Position numbers and translations under genes: made by a program
Shown here: positions 12,601 through 20,350 of the stretch, piece after piece
Layout: each line of letters begins with the position of its first letter
Numbering within the stretch: the stretch's first letter is position 1
Source of the DNA: a virus
Strand: one strand, 5' to 3'
Length of the DNA: 20,350 nt
Virus record (IMG/VR): IMGVR_UViG_3300040751_000439
Coordinates: 1 to 20,350 of that record
Notes under the pieces: generated by a model
Told to the model about the DNA's origin: nothing
The model's input: the letters and a program-made list of their open reading frames with translations, nothing else
The model's database searches: none

Positions 12601-13681
12601 TTGAGTTGTCGTATCCAGGAACATCATACTTGTCTAGTGCTAGTATTGGTTCAACAATTCCACTGATTTTGCCAGAGCTACTTAATGTTAATCCTGGAGG
12701 TAATTCACCATCTCCGTCTGCAATAAAATATTCAAGTTTGCCACCTGCAATCAAATCAGTATCACTGGCTTCAAGCTGATAATCAACAAAGTCATTGTCT
12801 AGTATAAAAAATACATTGCTTTGACTACTTGGAGCAGTATTTCTAAATTCGTAGTATAATGATTCCCATTGTCCTTCTGCTTCAATATAAATCAAAAAGT
12901 TAAGTTTAAAATCATTGTTATATGTTTGAATCCATATTTGTCTATCCTGCGGATCTAGCGGAGCAGTAAATTGAATATCGTATTCTTGAGGTATCCACTG
13001 CAAACTTTCAGGATCATAATTGCGAATTTCTAAATCCAAACCGTTGATCAAATTATTAGTATTGAGCCAGAAGTTATATTTTGATGGGTTTGGAGTAGTA
13101 TTTGTTACAATCATTGTAGTCGATTGTCCAAGTTGATCTTTCAACGCACTGCTGGTCATTTTATACCAGATGCCGCTCTTTTTAAACCAGTATTGTCCAG
13201 TTTCTAAATTAAATGCATAGTCACCATCATTGCCTTCTGAACGACTAGGAATACCTTCGTATATGTCTACCGAAGTTCTAGTCCATTGTAATCCGTCACT
13301 GACAAATATATCAAAATTACTACCGTTGATATATAGCCAATAGTTTCTTAAATCTCTACCACCAATATTAAGTAATCCTTCAGGCGTTATCCATTTAGGT
13401 TCGTCTGCTCCGATTACTTCTATTGTGAAAGTTCTATCTGTAATTCCTGTTGTATTTGTTGCTCTTAGTGTAAATTCGTATTCTGTTGTTCTGTTTACCT
13501 CAAAAGGAACTCCGGTAATCTGTAAATCTTCTATACGTAGACCAGGAGGCATTGTTCCAGCAATAACAGAAATAGTAGTTTCGCCATCATCTGTTATTGG
13601 TAAGTTAATTTGATAATCAACTCTTTCGTTTAACGAAGCTAATTGTGTACCACTACGTTCAGTCCATGCCGGGTATGCCAT
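9644..13681 (-). CDS. giant structural protein with Ig-like (He_PIG) repeats and a CBM5/12-like module, 1345 aa
   Basis: This is a very large virion protein, probably part of the tail, baseplate or fibre. It has at least four He_PIG-type Ig-like repeats with the PPGL...G.I.G pattern: GTMPPGLRIEDLQITGVP near residue 42, LPPGLTLSSSGKISG near 325, LPPGLVLDSVTGELAG near 501 and LPNGLTLKRDGEIVG near 875. Residues about 912-957 (IWDSGAEYFAGDVITYADSL, then YICL and YWEAL) look like a CBM5/12-type carbohydrate-binding module inserted between Ig-like parts. An early DGDYAFNLETGQYWF segment (about 153-167) resembles repeats found in other fibres. The C-terminal 350 residues are not recognised. It starts at the ATG with AAGGA six bases upstream, nine bases after the preceding gene. 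It has no late promoter of its own. Confidence 0.9.
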   Translation of the reverse strand: MAYPAWTERSGTQLASLNERVDYQINLPITDDGETTISVIAGTMPPGLRIEDLQITGVPFEVNRTTEYEFTLRATNTTGITDRTFTIEVIGADEPKWITPEGLLNIGGRDLRNYWLYINGSNFDIFVSDGLQWTRTSVDIYEGIPSRSEGNDGDYAFNLETGQYWFKKSGIWYKMTSSALKDQLGQSTTMIVTNTTPNPSKYNFWLNTNNLINGLDLEIRNYDPESLQWIPQEYDIQFTAPLDPQDRQIWIQTYNNDFKLNFLIYIEAEGQWESLYYEFRNTAPSSQSNVFFILDNDFVDYQLEASDTDLIAGGKLEYFIADGDGELPPGLTLSSSGKISGIVEPILALDKYDVPGYDNSKFDTTPLDYRVVDNDGYDSYLFDSQYYGYYNTTRQPKKLNRYFNFTVTVADDVSESKRDFRIYVVGDDFLRADNTVMQAGTGIFTADNTYLRKPVWITPGYLGQRRANNYQTVYLDVYDPNTLLGTISYVLKDVNDDGTPSELPPGLVLDSVTGELAGIIPYQPAVTRRYRFTVEALRGESDLDIVEVAANLYEDTLAGKTTIKVNKLPRDISDGINDLEALVSQTVTIENVPYKVESVNGNNIEYDTITFDRPLEATYQAPPLTLIENVSLNDLEWFVDYESLADPYHRAYWDSKDVIFSDSNRYKIQAIQKYIVWTIKAQGAATLEFNYDEAGITPVPGETFEDAIGRYLVTLFPGFTSWSSYKITLLDSQTVEIRVQESANTLNKNYITQAFHTSDSSEVLAYKGTVNRRYTECWRVTIDNPYQSTANIGRQFIMAVSRGTVFTQKLSVANNEIISSPKTFSIDILGEVESTINWITDPVLPSITANRTSYLKLEATSTLEDSTLRFDLIGGRLPNGLTLKRDGEIVGKVNQFSKDGNLGLTDIDQGTTIWDSGAEYFAGDVITYADSLYICLQAHLSNISLTPSTATDYWEALTQATTFDGGTTTIDRAYKFKVLVRDRFGYSARIREFTLNVVDVDQKEYTNVYMKPFLPVSQRQVFENFINDIDIFTPNYIYRPYDENFGLQKDLRTLVYAGIEQKSIHDFAAAVAKNHKRKKFRFGDLKIAQAVQPGTTDAIYEVVYIEVVDPQEPEKGKQNKLETRIVTHEPILANQVKIEILDDTTKVEVANSSYSIGRRDNDAAPILESGAKISIVTRNNGTISVDTFGQIELLDRNGNVVVVRPVASSGTSSTTDPFRFRPNSRVITADSNALLASQSKDLVRYISNISNMRKRISEIGADERLFLPLWMRTAQDGSIAEIDYVAAIPLCYCKPGTAQLVKENIENSEFNFKQINYEIDRYIVESTDENNSEQYLLFGNYKFNM

Positions 13682-13690
13682 TTTTATTCC

Positions 13691-14371
13691 TTATACAAAC
13701 GTTCCAAAATCAATGTTATCTACTTCTGGGTCAGTGAATGTTCCTAAGTCGACATCATTCTGATTAACAATCCAATCAATAATACTAGTACGATTACCAA
13801 TAATTTGACCAAAATCCCAACCTGATATTCTTCCTAATGCATCAAAGTCGATATCATTGATATTACCAACATTTACAATGTCATTACCTTGTGCATCTAG
13901 TGTTGCACTTATTCTTGGTGCTGTTTCTCTATACAATTGACTATCAACTGTAATTTGGTATAAATCTATTTCAGGATTTGCTTGAAATGAAATGTAAGCA
14001 CCTTGAGTTCCTACTATAGTAGTAAATTTGTCTGCAGGAACAATCAGTGATCCTACACCGTCTGTATATTGTACACGAGATTGTTTTGAATAAAACATTA
14101 ACTGATCACGTACTGGATCATATTCAATGCTCATTGAGTCCATGTAATCAGGATGGACCCCTAGTTTATAAAAAGATAGTGTATTGTCTGCTAATTCTTT
14201 GAATACACCAACACCGTATTCGCCTACGTTTTCTGCATTTGTTGCTGCACCTGTAATTTCTCCAGCAGTAATTGAATCAAAGTTTTGATTGATTTTAATA
14301 AATGCTTCGCGAAGATCATCACCTGTGCCGTCGTTGGCAACTAAACCTACATTAATTTCTTGGAATGCCAT
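13691..14371 (-). CDS. tail/fibre structural protein with LRxAFxKINxNF docking motif, 226 aa
   Basis: Residues 9-31 (GLVANDGTGDDLREAFIKIN and then NF) match the N-terminal motif NDGTGDxLRxAFxKINxNF shared by many phage fibre and baseplate proteins. Positions G9, A12, N13, G15, G17, D18, L20, R21, A23, K26-N28, N30 and F31 are in exact register with the 103-residue protein at 15867-16178. The remainder is beta-rich and unrecognised, with DIDFDALGRISGWDFGQI and a C-terminus repeating an xDFGTF-like unit. GGAG lies about six bases before the ATG and a late promoter 18 bases upstream. It is probably an adaptor or short spike. Confidence 0.85.
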   Translation of the reverse strand: MAFQEINVGLVANDGTGDDLREAFIKINQNFDSITAGEITGAATNAENVGEYGVGVFKELADNTLSFYKLGVHPDYMDSMSIEYDPVRDQLMFYSKQSRVQYTDGVGSLIVPADKFTTIVGTQGAYISFQANPEIDLYQITVDSQLYRETAPRISATLDAQGNDIVNVGNINDIDFDALGRISGWDFGQIIGNRTSIIDWIVNQNDVDLGTFTDPEVDNIDFGTFV

Positions 14372-14389
14372 CTTATTCTCCGTTTTATA

Positions 14390-14396
14390 TATTTAT
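14390..14396 (-). promoter_or_regulatory. T4-type late promoter, GATAAATATA
   Basis: The minus-strand sequence ATAAATA in a GATAAATATA context lies 18 bases before the ATG at 14371, in the gap after the 466-residue gene. It probably drives both the 226- and the 1345-residue structural genes. Confidence 0.7.
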
Positions 14397-14427
14397 CCTA
14401 TAAACAGATATAATATATTACGAAGTA

Positions 14428-15828
14428 TTAGTTTAGATCAATCCAGCTGCCGCCGTAGTAAAGTTGTACTTTATTAGTTGATACGTTTATGATTAATTCA
14501 CCAACATATGGATTTGTTATAGCGTTTCTTTGTGTGGTAGTTAATCTTGGAATAACCAATCCTCTAGGAGCATTAGTTCCGCCTAGATATAACCATTCGT
14601 CAGCTGTACCAACACCTGACATGTTTCGAACCAGTATTGCTGCTGTATCGCCAATAAACGCAAAATCACCTGTTGCTGTACCCGTAGATGGTAAACTAAT
14701 ATTGTATGGCAATCCAATCCAACTACTGCTATTAGAAATATCAACTTTGCCAGGAGCATTGATTTCGATACCACCTGATGCAACTGATACTACTTGGTTG
14801 TTAAATGTCATGCCACCTAATGTACCTGTAGCACCTGATACAGCACCGTTTGTTGTACTGATGTTACCATTTGTACTAGTTAAGTTTCCACTCATACCAA
14901 TATTAAGTGTACTGATACTAGACAAGTCATGCGGTCCTGCACCGGTTAATGTTAACCCACCAACACTGATATTGTTGATAGTAGTTCCGCCAACGTTGGT
15001 AACGTCATCTAAACTTACACCTGCTTTTGCATCTGCTATTGTAATGAAGTTTAATACACCATTGTCAAATGCAATTTCACCAGTTAAGTTATTATAAGAA
15101 ATACCGCTGCCGCCACTTAGAGATGTTAGTTTAATAAATCCATCTGAGGTAACTGCCGCTAGTGTTGTATAGTTTGAATCGTTGATTAGATCGCTGATAT
15201 TGCCACCAACTTGTACAGCATTTGGTGGTGTATATGTAAACTCACCTGTGCTGTCATCGTAAGTTAAACTACCTTGTCCGCTTTTTGGATTTTGTGTTAC
15301 ACTAAAATCAGTTAATGCAATACCACCAACAGGAGCAGCTGGGTAATAGTTACCAGCACCATCAAGTGTTAATACATGTCCTTCTGTTTGTGGTAATGCA
15401 TCGCCTACAACATCATTCAAATCATAAATGCTTTGTACACCTGATATGTTTGGTTTATTTCTAATAAATGCAGCACTACCTGTATCTGCTTCATTCCAAT
15501 CTGATTGTACTTGTATGCTACTTAATGCTTCACCGCCTACGGTAAAATTGGCAGCATCTACCGTTCCTGTAATATTAGCATTTTGAAATCCGACAAAATT
15601 TCCAAGTGCATAAATATTTGTTCCAGTAACACTAGTAGTAACTTCTAATCTGTTACCAATAACATCTCCACCAAACGTACCATTATTTGCTGTTAAATTA
15701 CCAGTTAAATCAATGTTTGCAACATTAACAATGGTACCATTTTGTAAATTTAAATTGTCTCCAGTAGGTAATTCCTTGATTTGGTTTGTACCTGCTGTGT
15801 CTAATATTAGTGGAAATCTATCTGCCAT
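14428..15828 (-). CDS. tail fibre-like protein, 466 aa
   Basis: This is a long repetitive beta-structured protein rich in Gly, Asn, Thr and Ser. The N-terminal part (NLQNGTIVNVANIDLTGNLT, about 27-46) resembles shaft repeats. QSDWNEADTGSAAFIRNKP (about 106-124) is a well-known fibre motif. The C-terminal segment RLTTTQRNAITNPYVGELI followed by STNKVQLYYGGSWIDLN (about 425-466) is a widespread terminal module of phage and bacterial tail proteins. GLVIPRLTTTQR may be a chaperone-like folding tip, by analogy only. AGGA lies eight bases before the ATG and a late promoter 23 bases upstream. It is probably a host-recognition fibre. Confidence 0.88.
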   Translation of the reverse strand: MADRFPLILDTAGTNQIKELPTGDNLNLQNGTIVNVANIDLTGNLTANNGTFGGDVIGNRLEVTTSVTGTNIYALGNFVGFQNANITGTVDAANFTVGGEALSSIQVQSDWNEADTGSAAFIRNKPNISGVQSIYDLNDVVGDALPQTEGHVLTLDGAGNYYPAAPVGGIALTDFSVTQNPKSGQGSLTYDDSTGEFTYTPPNAVQVGGNISDLINDSNYTTLAAVTSDGFIKLTSLSGGSGISYNNLTGEIAFDNGVLNFITIADAKAGVSLDDVTNVGGTTINNISVGGLTLTGAGPHDLSSISTLNIGMSGNLTSTNGNISTTNGAVSGATGTLGGMTFNNQVVSVASGGIEINAPGKVDISNSSSWIGLPYNISLPSTGTATGDFAFIGDTAAILVRNMSGVGTADEWLYLGGTNAPRGLVIPRLTTTQRNAITNPYVGELIINVSTNKVQLYYGGSWIDLN

Positions 15829-15851
15829 TTTCTAAGTCCTATTGTTTAGTA

Positions 15852-15858
15852 TATTTAT
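15852..15858 (-). promoter_or_regulatory. T4-type late promoter, GATAAATATA
   Basis: The minus-strand sequence GATAAATATA lies 23 bases before the ATG of the 466-residue fibre gene, in the short gap after the 103-residue gene. The ten-base context is identical to that at 14390-14396. Confidence 0.7.
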
Positions 15859-15866
15859 CGTATGCA

Positions 15867-16178
15867 TTAAAGTGCTGCAATCCTTGTTTGGAAATCAGTA
15901 AAATCTATACTTGCTGCAACTACAGCTTGCAAGTCACTAATTTTCATATATCCAGGAATAGTGCCGTTAACAGCATCTACTAGTAATGTACTATCATCAG
16001 CAAACACACTACCAACAACATCTCCAATAATACTTGTTGTAATGTTACCATCTTCCAATGCTGTTATTTTACCATATACTTCTGTAAAATTATCGTTGAT
16101 TTTTATCATTGCATCGCGGAGAGGATCGCCCCCTCCGCTGTTTGCACTTGCACCGGTTTCTATTATTTTTTGTGCCAT
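15867..16178 (-). CDS. short structural protein with docking motif, 103 aa
   Basis: Residues 9-31 carry the LRDAMIKINDNF form of the fibre docking motif. Residues about 52-72 (GDVVGSVFADDSTLLVDAVN) match a motif common in marine phage fibre proteins. It then ends after about 30 more residues (SIDFTDFQTRIAAL), without the long beta shaft usual for this family, so it looks like an adaptor or a shortened fibre. It starts one base before the end of the upstream stop (TAATG) with GGGAG before it, so it is co-translated with the giant fibre protein. Confidence 0.82.
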   Translation of the reverse strand: MAQKIIETGASANSGGGDPLRDAMIKINDNFTEVYGKITALEDGNITTSIIGDVVGSVFADDSTLLVDAVNGTIPGYMKISDLQAVVAASIDFTDFQTRIAAL

Positions 16179-19100
16179 TATACTCTCCCTACCACTACTT
16201 CAACAATGCCTCTGTCGTCACTGTCTTTGGTTGTAACTGCTTTACCAATTACTGTACCGATGCTAGGATTATTATTAACTATAGCATATCCTGGTACTGC
16301 ACTGGTTACAAGCATATCGCCTTTTTGCACTCGTCCAATTACTTTACACGGTACACGCCCTTGTAGTGCTACACCTACAACGTAATCACCTTGTAATGCA
16401 CTGTTCATCAAGTGTGCAGGATTTGTAGTTACAACACCAGCAACTCTATGATCGCCTTTGCTTGCACATACTGTAACTTCTTCTGCACCACCAAATACTA
16501 GAACTGTACCTGGTTCGTAATCTGCATCACCTAAATAGTTTTCTGCAAGGTCAGCGTAGCGAGCATTTGTAGCAGTACCATTAAATACTTCTGCCCAAAC
16601 AGTATTGTATCTATTCAAGCTACCACCTATGCTTACGTTGTTATTGCCTGCGGAAGTACCACTTGTGTTTGCAGGACCAGTAATATTACCTGTGTGGTTA
16701 ATAGTAGTAATTCCTGTTAGAGCAGTAATAGTTCCACCTAGTGAAACTGCTGTGCTACCAATTGTAATACTACTATTAGCAAGTTCGGCATTGCTAATTT
16801 CACCGTTGCCTAGTGTTACAGTTTTGCCACTTAGATCTAGTGTATTGTTAAGTTCTGTTGCACTTACACCTTGTGCTTTAATGCCAACCCATCCGTCTGT
16901 GATTTCAAAGTTAGCACTATCAAAACTTGCAAGTCCAAGATCTGCTTGAGTAATACCTGTTGCGTTTGCTCTAGTTGTTGCTGCGTTCATTGCAAGTTTA
17001 CTTTGATCGATAGCAGCACTCGAATTTACATCACCGTTAACAATAGAACCTGCTGTAATAGCACTTGTAATAGTGTTAGCACTTGATCTAGTTAATGTAA
17101 CATCTCCACTAATAGTGCCATCTTCCCACGTAGTACCATTCCAAATCAGTATGTCACTGGTTGCTAAACTGACCGATATAGCAGTATCTAACAACTCGCT
17201 CAGTTCGTCATATGCTTGAACTTGTGTATCGACATAGTTTTTGTTTGCAGCTTCTAGTCCTGATGTTGGAGTAGCAACGTTTTGAATCTTGAAGTTGTTC
17301 AAGTTCATGTTGCCTTCCATTGGTGTTTGATCCGAACCAGGACCGCCTAAACTCATTACACCTGGACCAATTCTACTGCCGCCAACACTTTGACCATCTT
17401 TATCAAAGCCTAATCTGAAAGCAAGATAATTGTCCACTGCTGTTTGTGTTGGTACTGCATCACCTTTTGGATCTGAGAAGGTGTCATCGTTTGAAAACTC
17501 GTTAACACGCACACCACGTTTGAAACCAATACCGTCAATGTTTGTAAGAACAAGTGCAGCGTTAAATGTAACACTACCTGTACCTTGGTCAACTGTAAAG
17601 AATCTACCTACACGGAAGAAACCGTCTTGGTCTGTCATAACAGTAAACACACGCCCTCTTGTACGTTCTTGTACTTGAGCAGCACTTCTGTTACCTGTAC
17701 TGTCGATAGCATCGTTTGTGCTTACTGGATCACTTACAGGTGAACCAAAAATACGTTCTGGGTAGTTAGCACTATTGTAACCACCAGTACCGATATCAAG
17801 CATATCGTGTCCTGTTGCACGACATGTTGAAATGTTAACAGTAATCTGTGCTTCTTCTGTAGAGTTCAAACCACCTTTTAAACTGATGCCTTGAGCACTA
17901 TCAAGTGATGCTGCAATACCACTTGCTGTTGCTGGATAGTTAACATCTGTGCCTGCAATATCAGCAATTTCAATTACACCAAACTCAATGTCTGCACCTG
18001 CTGCTGGATAATATGTGTATTCCGAGTAACCTGTGATTAAATGAGTTTTACCACCCCATGTAAATACCATTTCGGCACCTTCTACACGAGCTCTGTCTGT
18101 TGCATCAAGTTTGCTTATTGCAATAAATCTATCTCCAAGAGTGTATCCTAGTGTTTTTGCACTTGGTGTACCAGCTGTGATAATATCGGTAAACCCTGGG
18201 TTAACATCAATACGTGGTGTTGTTGGGGAAGTTACACTTACTAGTGTTTCTGTAATAGCAGCATCAACAATATCTTGTTCAACTAGCATATCAACATAAC
18301 GGAAGTTAGCATCAAATGTAATAACACTTTGATTATTGGCTACTGCATATCCATCTGTGATTGTTGTTGTAAAGCCGATAGTTCTATATGTAAATTCATC
18401 TGTGTCGTCTACAAACTCAACTGCTGTACTTGGACGAGTTGGCAAACTTGTAACACCATCAAATACAAAGTTTTGTTTGTGTCTAATTACCAACGGAGTA
18501 TCATGCAATGTTACTTCTTGCAAGCCATTTTCTGCTGTGCCTTCGATACCAGTACCAAAGTTAAATCTCCAAACTTGTCCGTTTAGTACAGGAGTACTGT
18601 CATCATACGCTGCTGTTGGAGTACCACTGATGCTTAGTTCTGTTGGAACACCTGAACTCACTGCATCAACTGCTATAGTCAGGTCGTTACCTCCATCTGC
18701 ACCACCTAAATCAGCACCACTAATAGTAACTGTACTAGATGTTGTATAGCTAGTACCACCTTCAAAGTCTACAATTACGTAACCATCTGTTCTGTTTTTA
18801 GCAACTGTTACAATAAGACCAGTACCACCGCCTGAAGTTGATTTAAATGCTACAGCATCACCAATTTCATAGCTATTGAAGATAAAGTTTTTACCTCCAA
18901 GTTTTGCCAGTGAAGCATTGGTTAGTTCATATGGTTGATACAAGCCTGTGTCATGTAGTATTTCAACTTCTGATACGTTGTTTGGTAATCCATCAAGATC
19001 GTATGCGTATAAGAACAAGTCTGCTACATCTGCACTAGTGCTCAATGTTTCAAATGCACTCGGAGTACCTAATGCTGTTGCACCGCCATCTGCGGTCACT

Positions 19101-20350
19101 GCATTACTAGTATCAAATGTACCAGTAACATCGGTTAAGTATACAACAGTATCACCTTCTGATTTAAAACTAATAGTACCTGTTGCACCTGTTGTTGCTT
19201 GAGTTATTTCATCTCCGATATTTGCACCTGCAGGTACAGCACTAGCAAATGTTAGTCTGTGACTTGCTTGCCATGCTTTACCAGCAAATGCCATTTTAGC
19301 ATTTAGTGTAACATCTGTGCTACGTTCATCTGGATCCGAACCTTCTGCAACTAGACCGTAGAAACCATAACTGTTGTTACCAGCAATACTACGAATCTGT
19401 GAACCTGATCCTGCTAGGTAACCTGTGTGACAGTAGTATGTAAACATACTAACAAGTTCTGCTAGTGCGTTGTTGATACAAATGGTACCAAAGCCTAAAT
19501 CGTTAACTTGTGTAAAGTCGTTTGCAAGCATCGAGCGGTTACCACCACTCTGTATAAAGATATCACCTGTTCTATTAAATCCATCGGTTACCGGATCATC
19601 TGACGGTGTGCCTGTGCCTGAACTCCAGCCGCCACCTGCTGCAACTGTTTCGGCAAACCCGCCACTGCTGTAAGTGTTGTACAGTGTGCTATCTTCGCTG
19701 TCTAGCGAGAAGTTAAGAGTATCTATAACTGTAACAGTAAATGTTCTACCATTAAGTTCTGTCATGCCGCTAACACTAGTAATAGTTACAGTGTCGCCTG
19801 TTGTAAATCCGTGTACGTCACCGGTTGTAACTACTGCTGGGTTTGCATTAGTAATGTTTGTAATATTTCTTGTTACACTACCTGATGCATTACTTGTTTC
19901 ATCAAGAATAAGTCTTGCTGTACCTGTAGTTTGATCATAGTTTGTAATGGTGTTAACTTGGTATCTAGAACCGCCAACCCAGAACGGGAATGGAGTAGGC
20001 GGTCTGCGTACAAACAAACCTTGTCCTGTCGGCGATTCTACATCAAGTGTAAACGGATCAACTATGCTTGTAATAGTTACAGGCATATTACCTGCATACC
20101 CGTCTACAAACTGTCCACCAGCAAAACTACGCTCTGTGACTTTTGATTGTGAGAAACTTGAACCTGTCTGACAGTAAGGTGATCTTGTTAGGATTTGACC
20201 TTCTGGGTCAAGTACCATCATAAAGCCGCCTTGCTGCTGTACTGTAATGTTACGTACAATAGTACCATCATTACACAAGAACACATCCATTTTGTTGTTT
20301 TCTAACGGCGGGTTATAACTTGCATCAAATGCAAATACCACACAATCAAC
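16178..20350 (-). CDS. giant tail fibre/structural protein, 5' end outside the window
   Basis: At least 1,390 residues; the frame is open to the window edge, and the GTG at 20341 has no ribosome-binding site, so the true start is probably upstream. The N-terminal region (FLCNDGTIVRNITVQQQGGF) is typical of large marine-phage structural proteins. About 160-220 residues in, TGDVHGFTTGDTVTITSVSG and ELNGRTFTV resemble the small beta domain known as FCCH-like in phage tail proteins. In the C-terminal third, MEGNMNLNNFKIQNVATPTS, ANKNYVD and NRYNTVWAEVFNGTA are classic fibre motifs. The last about 125 residues (ADLAENYLGDADYEPGTVLV, then GDHRVAGVV and LQGRVPCKVIGRVQKGDML) resemble a C-terminal chaperone/peptidase G2-like domain that may be cleaved after trimer folding. 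This last point is tentative. Confidence 0.9.
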   Translation of the reverse strand, partial: VDCVVFAFDASYNPPLENNKMDVFLCNDGTIVRNITVQQQGGFMMVLDPEGQILTRSPYCQTGSSFSQSKVTERSFAGGQFVDGYAGNMPVTITSIVDPFTLDVESPTGQGLFVRRPPTPFPFWVGGSRYQVNTITNYDQTTGTARLILDETSNASGSVTRNITNITNANPAVVTTGDVHGFTTGDTVTITSVSGMTELNGRTFTVTVIDTLNFSLDSEDSTLYNTYSSGGFAETVAAGGGWSSGTGTPSDDPVTDGFNRTGDIFIQSGGNRSMLANDFTQVNDLGFGTICINNALAELVSMFTYYCHTGYLAGSGSQIRSIAGNNSYGFYGLVAEGSDPDERSTDVTLNAKMAFAGKAWQASHRLTFASAVPAGANIGDEITQATTGATGTISFKSEGDTVVYLTDVTGTFDTSNAVTADGGATALGTPSAFETLSTSADVADLFLYAYDLDGLPNNVSEVEILHDTGLYQPYELTNASLAKLGGKNFIFNSYEIGDAVAFKSTSGGGTGLIVTVAKNRTDGYVIVDFEGGTSYTTSSTVTISGADLGGADGGNDLTIAVDAVSSGVPTELSISGTPTAAYDDSTPVLNGQVWRFNFGTGIEGTAENGLQEVTLHDTPLVIRHKQNFVFDGVTSLPTRPSTAVEFVDDTDEFTYRTIGFTTTITDGYAVANNQSVITFDANFRYVDMLVEQDIVDAAITETLVSVTSPTTPRIDVNPGFTDIITAGTPSAKTLGYTLGDRFIAISKLDATDRARVEGAEMVFTWGGKTHLITGYSEYTYYPAAGADIEFGVIEIADIAGTDVNYPATASGIAASLDSAQGISLKGGLNSTEEAQITVNISTCRATGHDMLDIGTGGYNSANYPERIFGSPVSDPVSTNDAIDSTGNRSAAQVQERTRGRVFTVMTDQDGFFRVGRFFTVDQGTGSVTFNAALVLTNIDGIGFKRGVRVNEFSNDDTFSDPKGDAVPTQTAVDNYLAFRLGFDKDGQSVGGSRIGPGVMSLGGPGSDQTPMEGNMNLNNFKIQNVATPTSGLEAANKNYVDTQVQAYDELSELLDTAISVSLATSDILIWNGTTWEDGTISGDVTLTRSSANTITSAITAGSIVNGDVNSSAAIDQSKLAMNAATTRANATGITQADLGLASFDSANFEITDGWVGIKAQGVSATELNNTLDLSGKTVTLGNGEISNAELANSSITIGSTAVSLGGTITALTGITTINHTGNITGPANTSGTSAGNNNVSIGGSLNRYNTVWAEVFNGTATNARYADLAENYLGDADYEPGTVLVFGGAEEVTVCASKGDHRVAGVVTTNPAHLMNSALQGDYVVGVALQGRVPCKVIGRVQKGDMLVTSAVPGYAIVNNNPSIGTVIGKAVTTKDSDDRGIVEVVVGRV

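Noticed and set aside
14489-15097. A 202-residue open frame on the plus strand
   Set aside because: It is the antisense of the Gly/Thr/Asn-rich fibre gene; its Pro/Val/Ser-rich composition is what the complement of such codons gives, and it has no supporting ribosome-binding site or context.
20339-20341. GTG at 20341 as the true start of the giant fibre gene
   Set aside because: The frame continues open to the window edge and no ribosome-binding site can be seen, so the gene is treated as partial.
1-20350. tRNA genes, CRISPR arrays, insertion sequences, attachment sites
   Set aside because: No cloverleaf-like sequence, regular repeat-spacer pattern, transposase frame or terminal repeats were seen on reading both strands, although a covariance-model tRNA search was not possible.

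Overview
The window looks like part of the genome of a T4-like marine myovirus. It is AT-rich, almost gapless, and every supported gene lies on the minus strand, so transcription runs from high to low coordinates. The gene content resembles T4-like cyanophages and pelagiphages: a gp44-type clamp loader, a DexA-type exonuclease, MazG-like pyrophosphohydrolases, a gp31/GroES-like co-chaperonin, a truncated DnaE-like protein and very long modular tail or fibre proteins. The ferredoxin is of the 7Fe FdxA type typical of proteobacteria, not the plant type carried by cyanophages. An alphaproteobacterial host is therefore my best guess, but it is an inference.

Reading in the direction of transcription, 20350 to 9015 is a late structural block. 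It holds a protein of about 1,390 residues that is cut by the window edge, followed by proteins of 103, 466, 226, 1345 and 197 residues. Several carry the same N-terminal docking motif, Ig-like (He_PIG) repeats, a CBM5/12-like sugar-binding module or known fibre C-termini. T4-type late promoters (ATAAATA or CTAAATA) lie 18 to 23 bases upstream of the start codons of four genes in and next to this block. From 9018 to 7050 there is a transition zone: two conserved small proteins, the DnaE-like fragment, the co-chaperonin and an NTP-pyrophosphohydrolase-like protein.

From 6920 to 4560 there is a three-gene cassette: a ParB/sulfiredoxin-fold protein with a DGQHR motif, a possible HNH-like protein, and a 251-residue protein of unknown function. 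It is preceded by a near-consensus sigma70 promoter whose spacer is almost entirely a perfect palindrome, and a second palindrome lies in the leader. From 4511 to 1 there is an early or metabolic block: DexA, several tiny overlapping genes, a MazG-like protein, a tandem pair of paralogues, the clamp loader, the 7Fe ferredoxin and the first 22 codons of a dihydrofolate reductase with a TTG start.

Genes are chained by ATGA, TAATG or longer overlaps, which implies translational coupling. Six sigma70-like promoters with exactly 17-base spacers lie between 1.6 and 8.8 kb, at least three of them inside coding sequence, and one of these matches the consensus perfectly. No tRNA, CRISPR array, insertion sequence or convincing intrinsic terminator was seen. 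No gene-free stretch exceeds about 130 bases.
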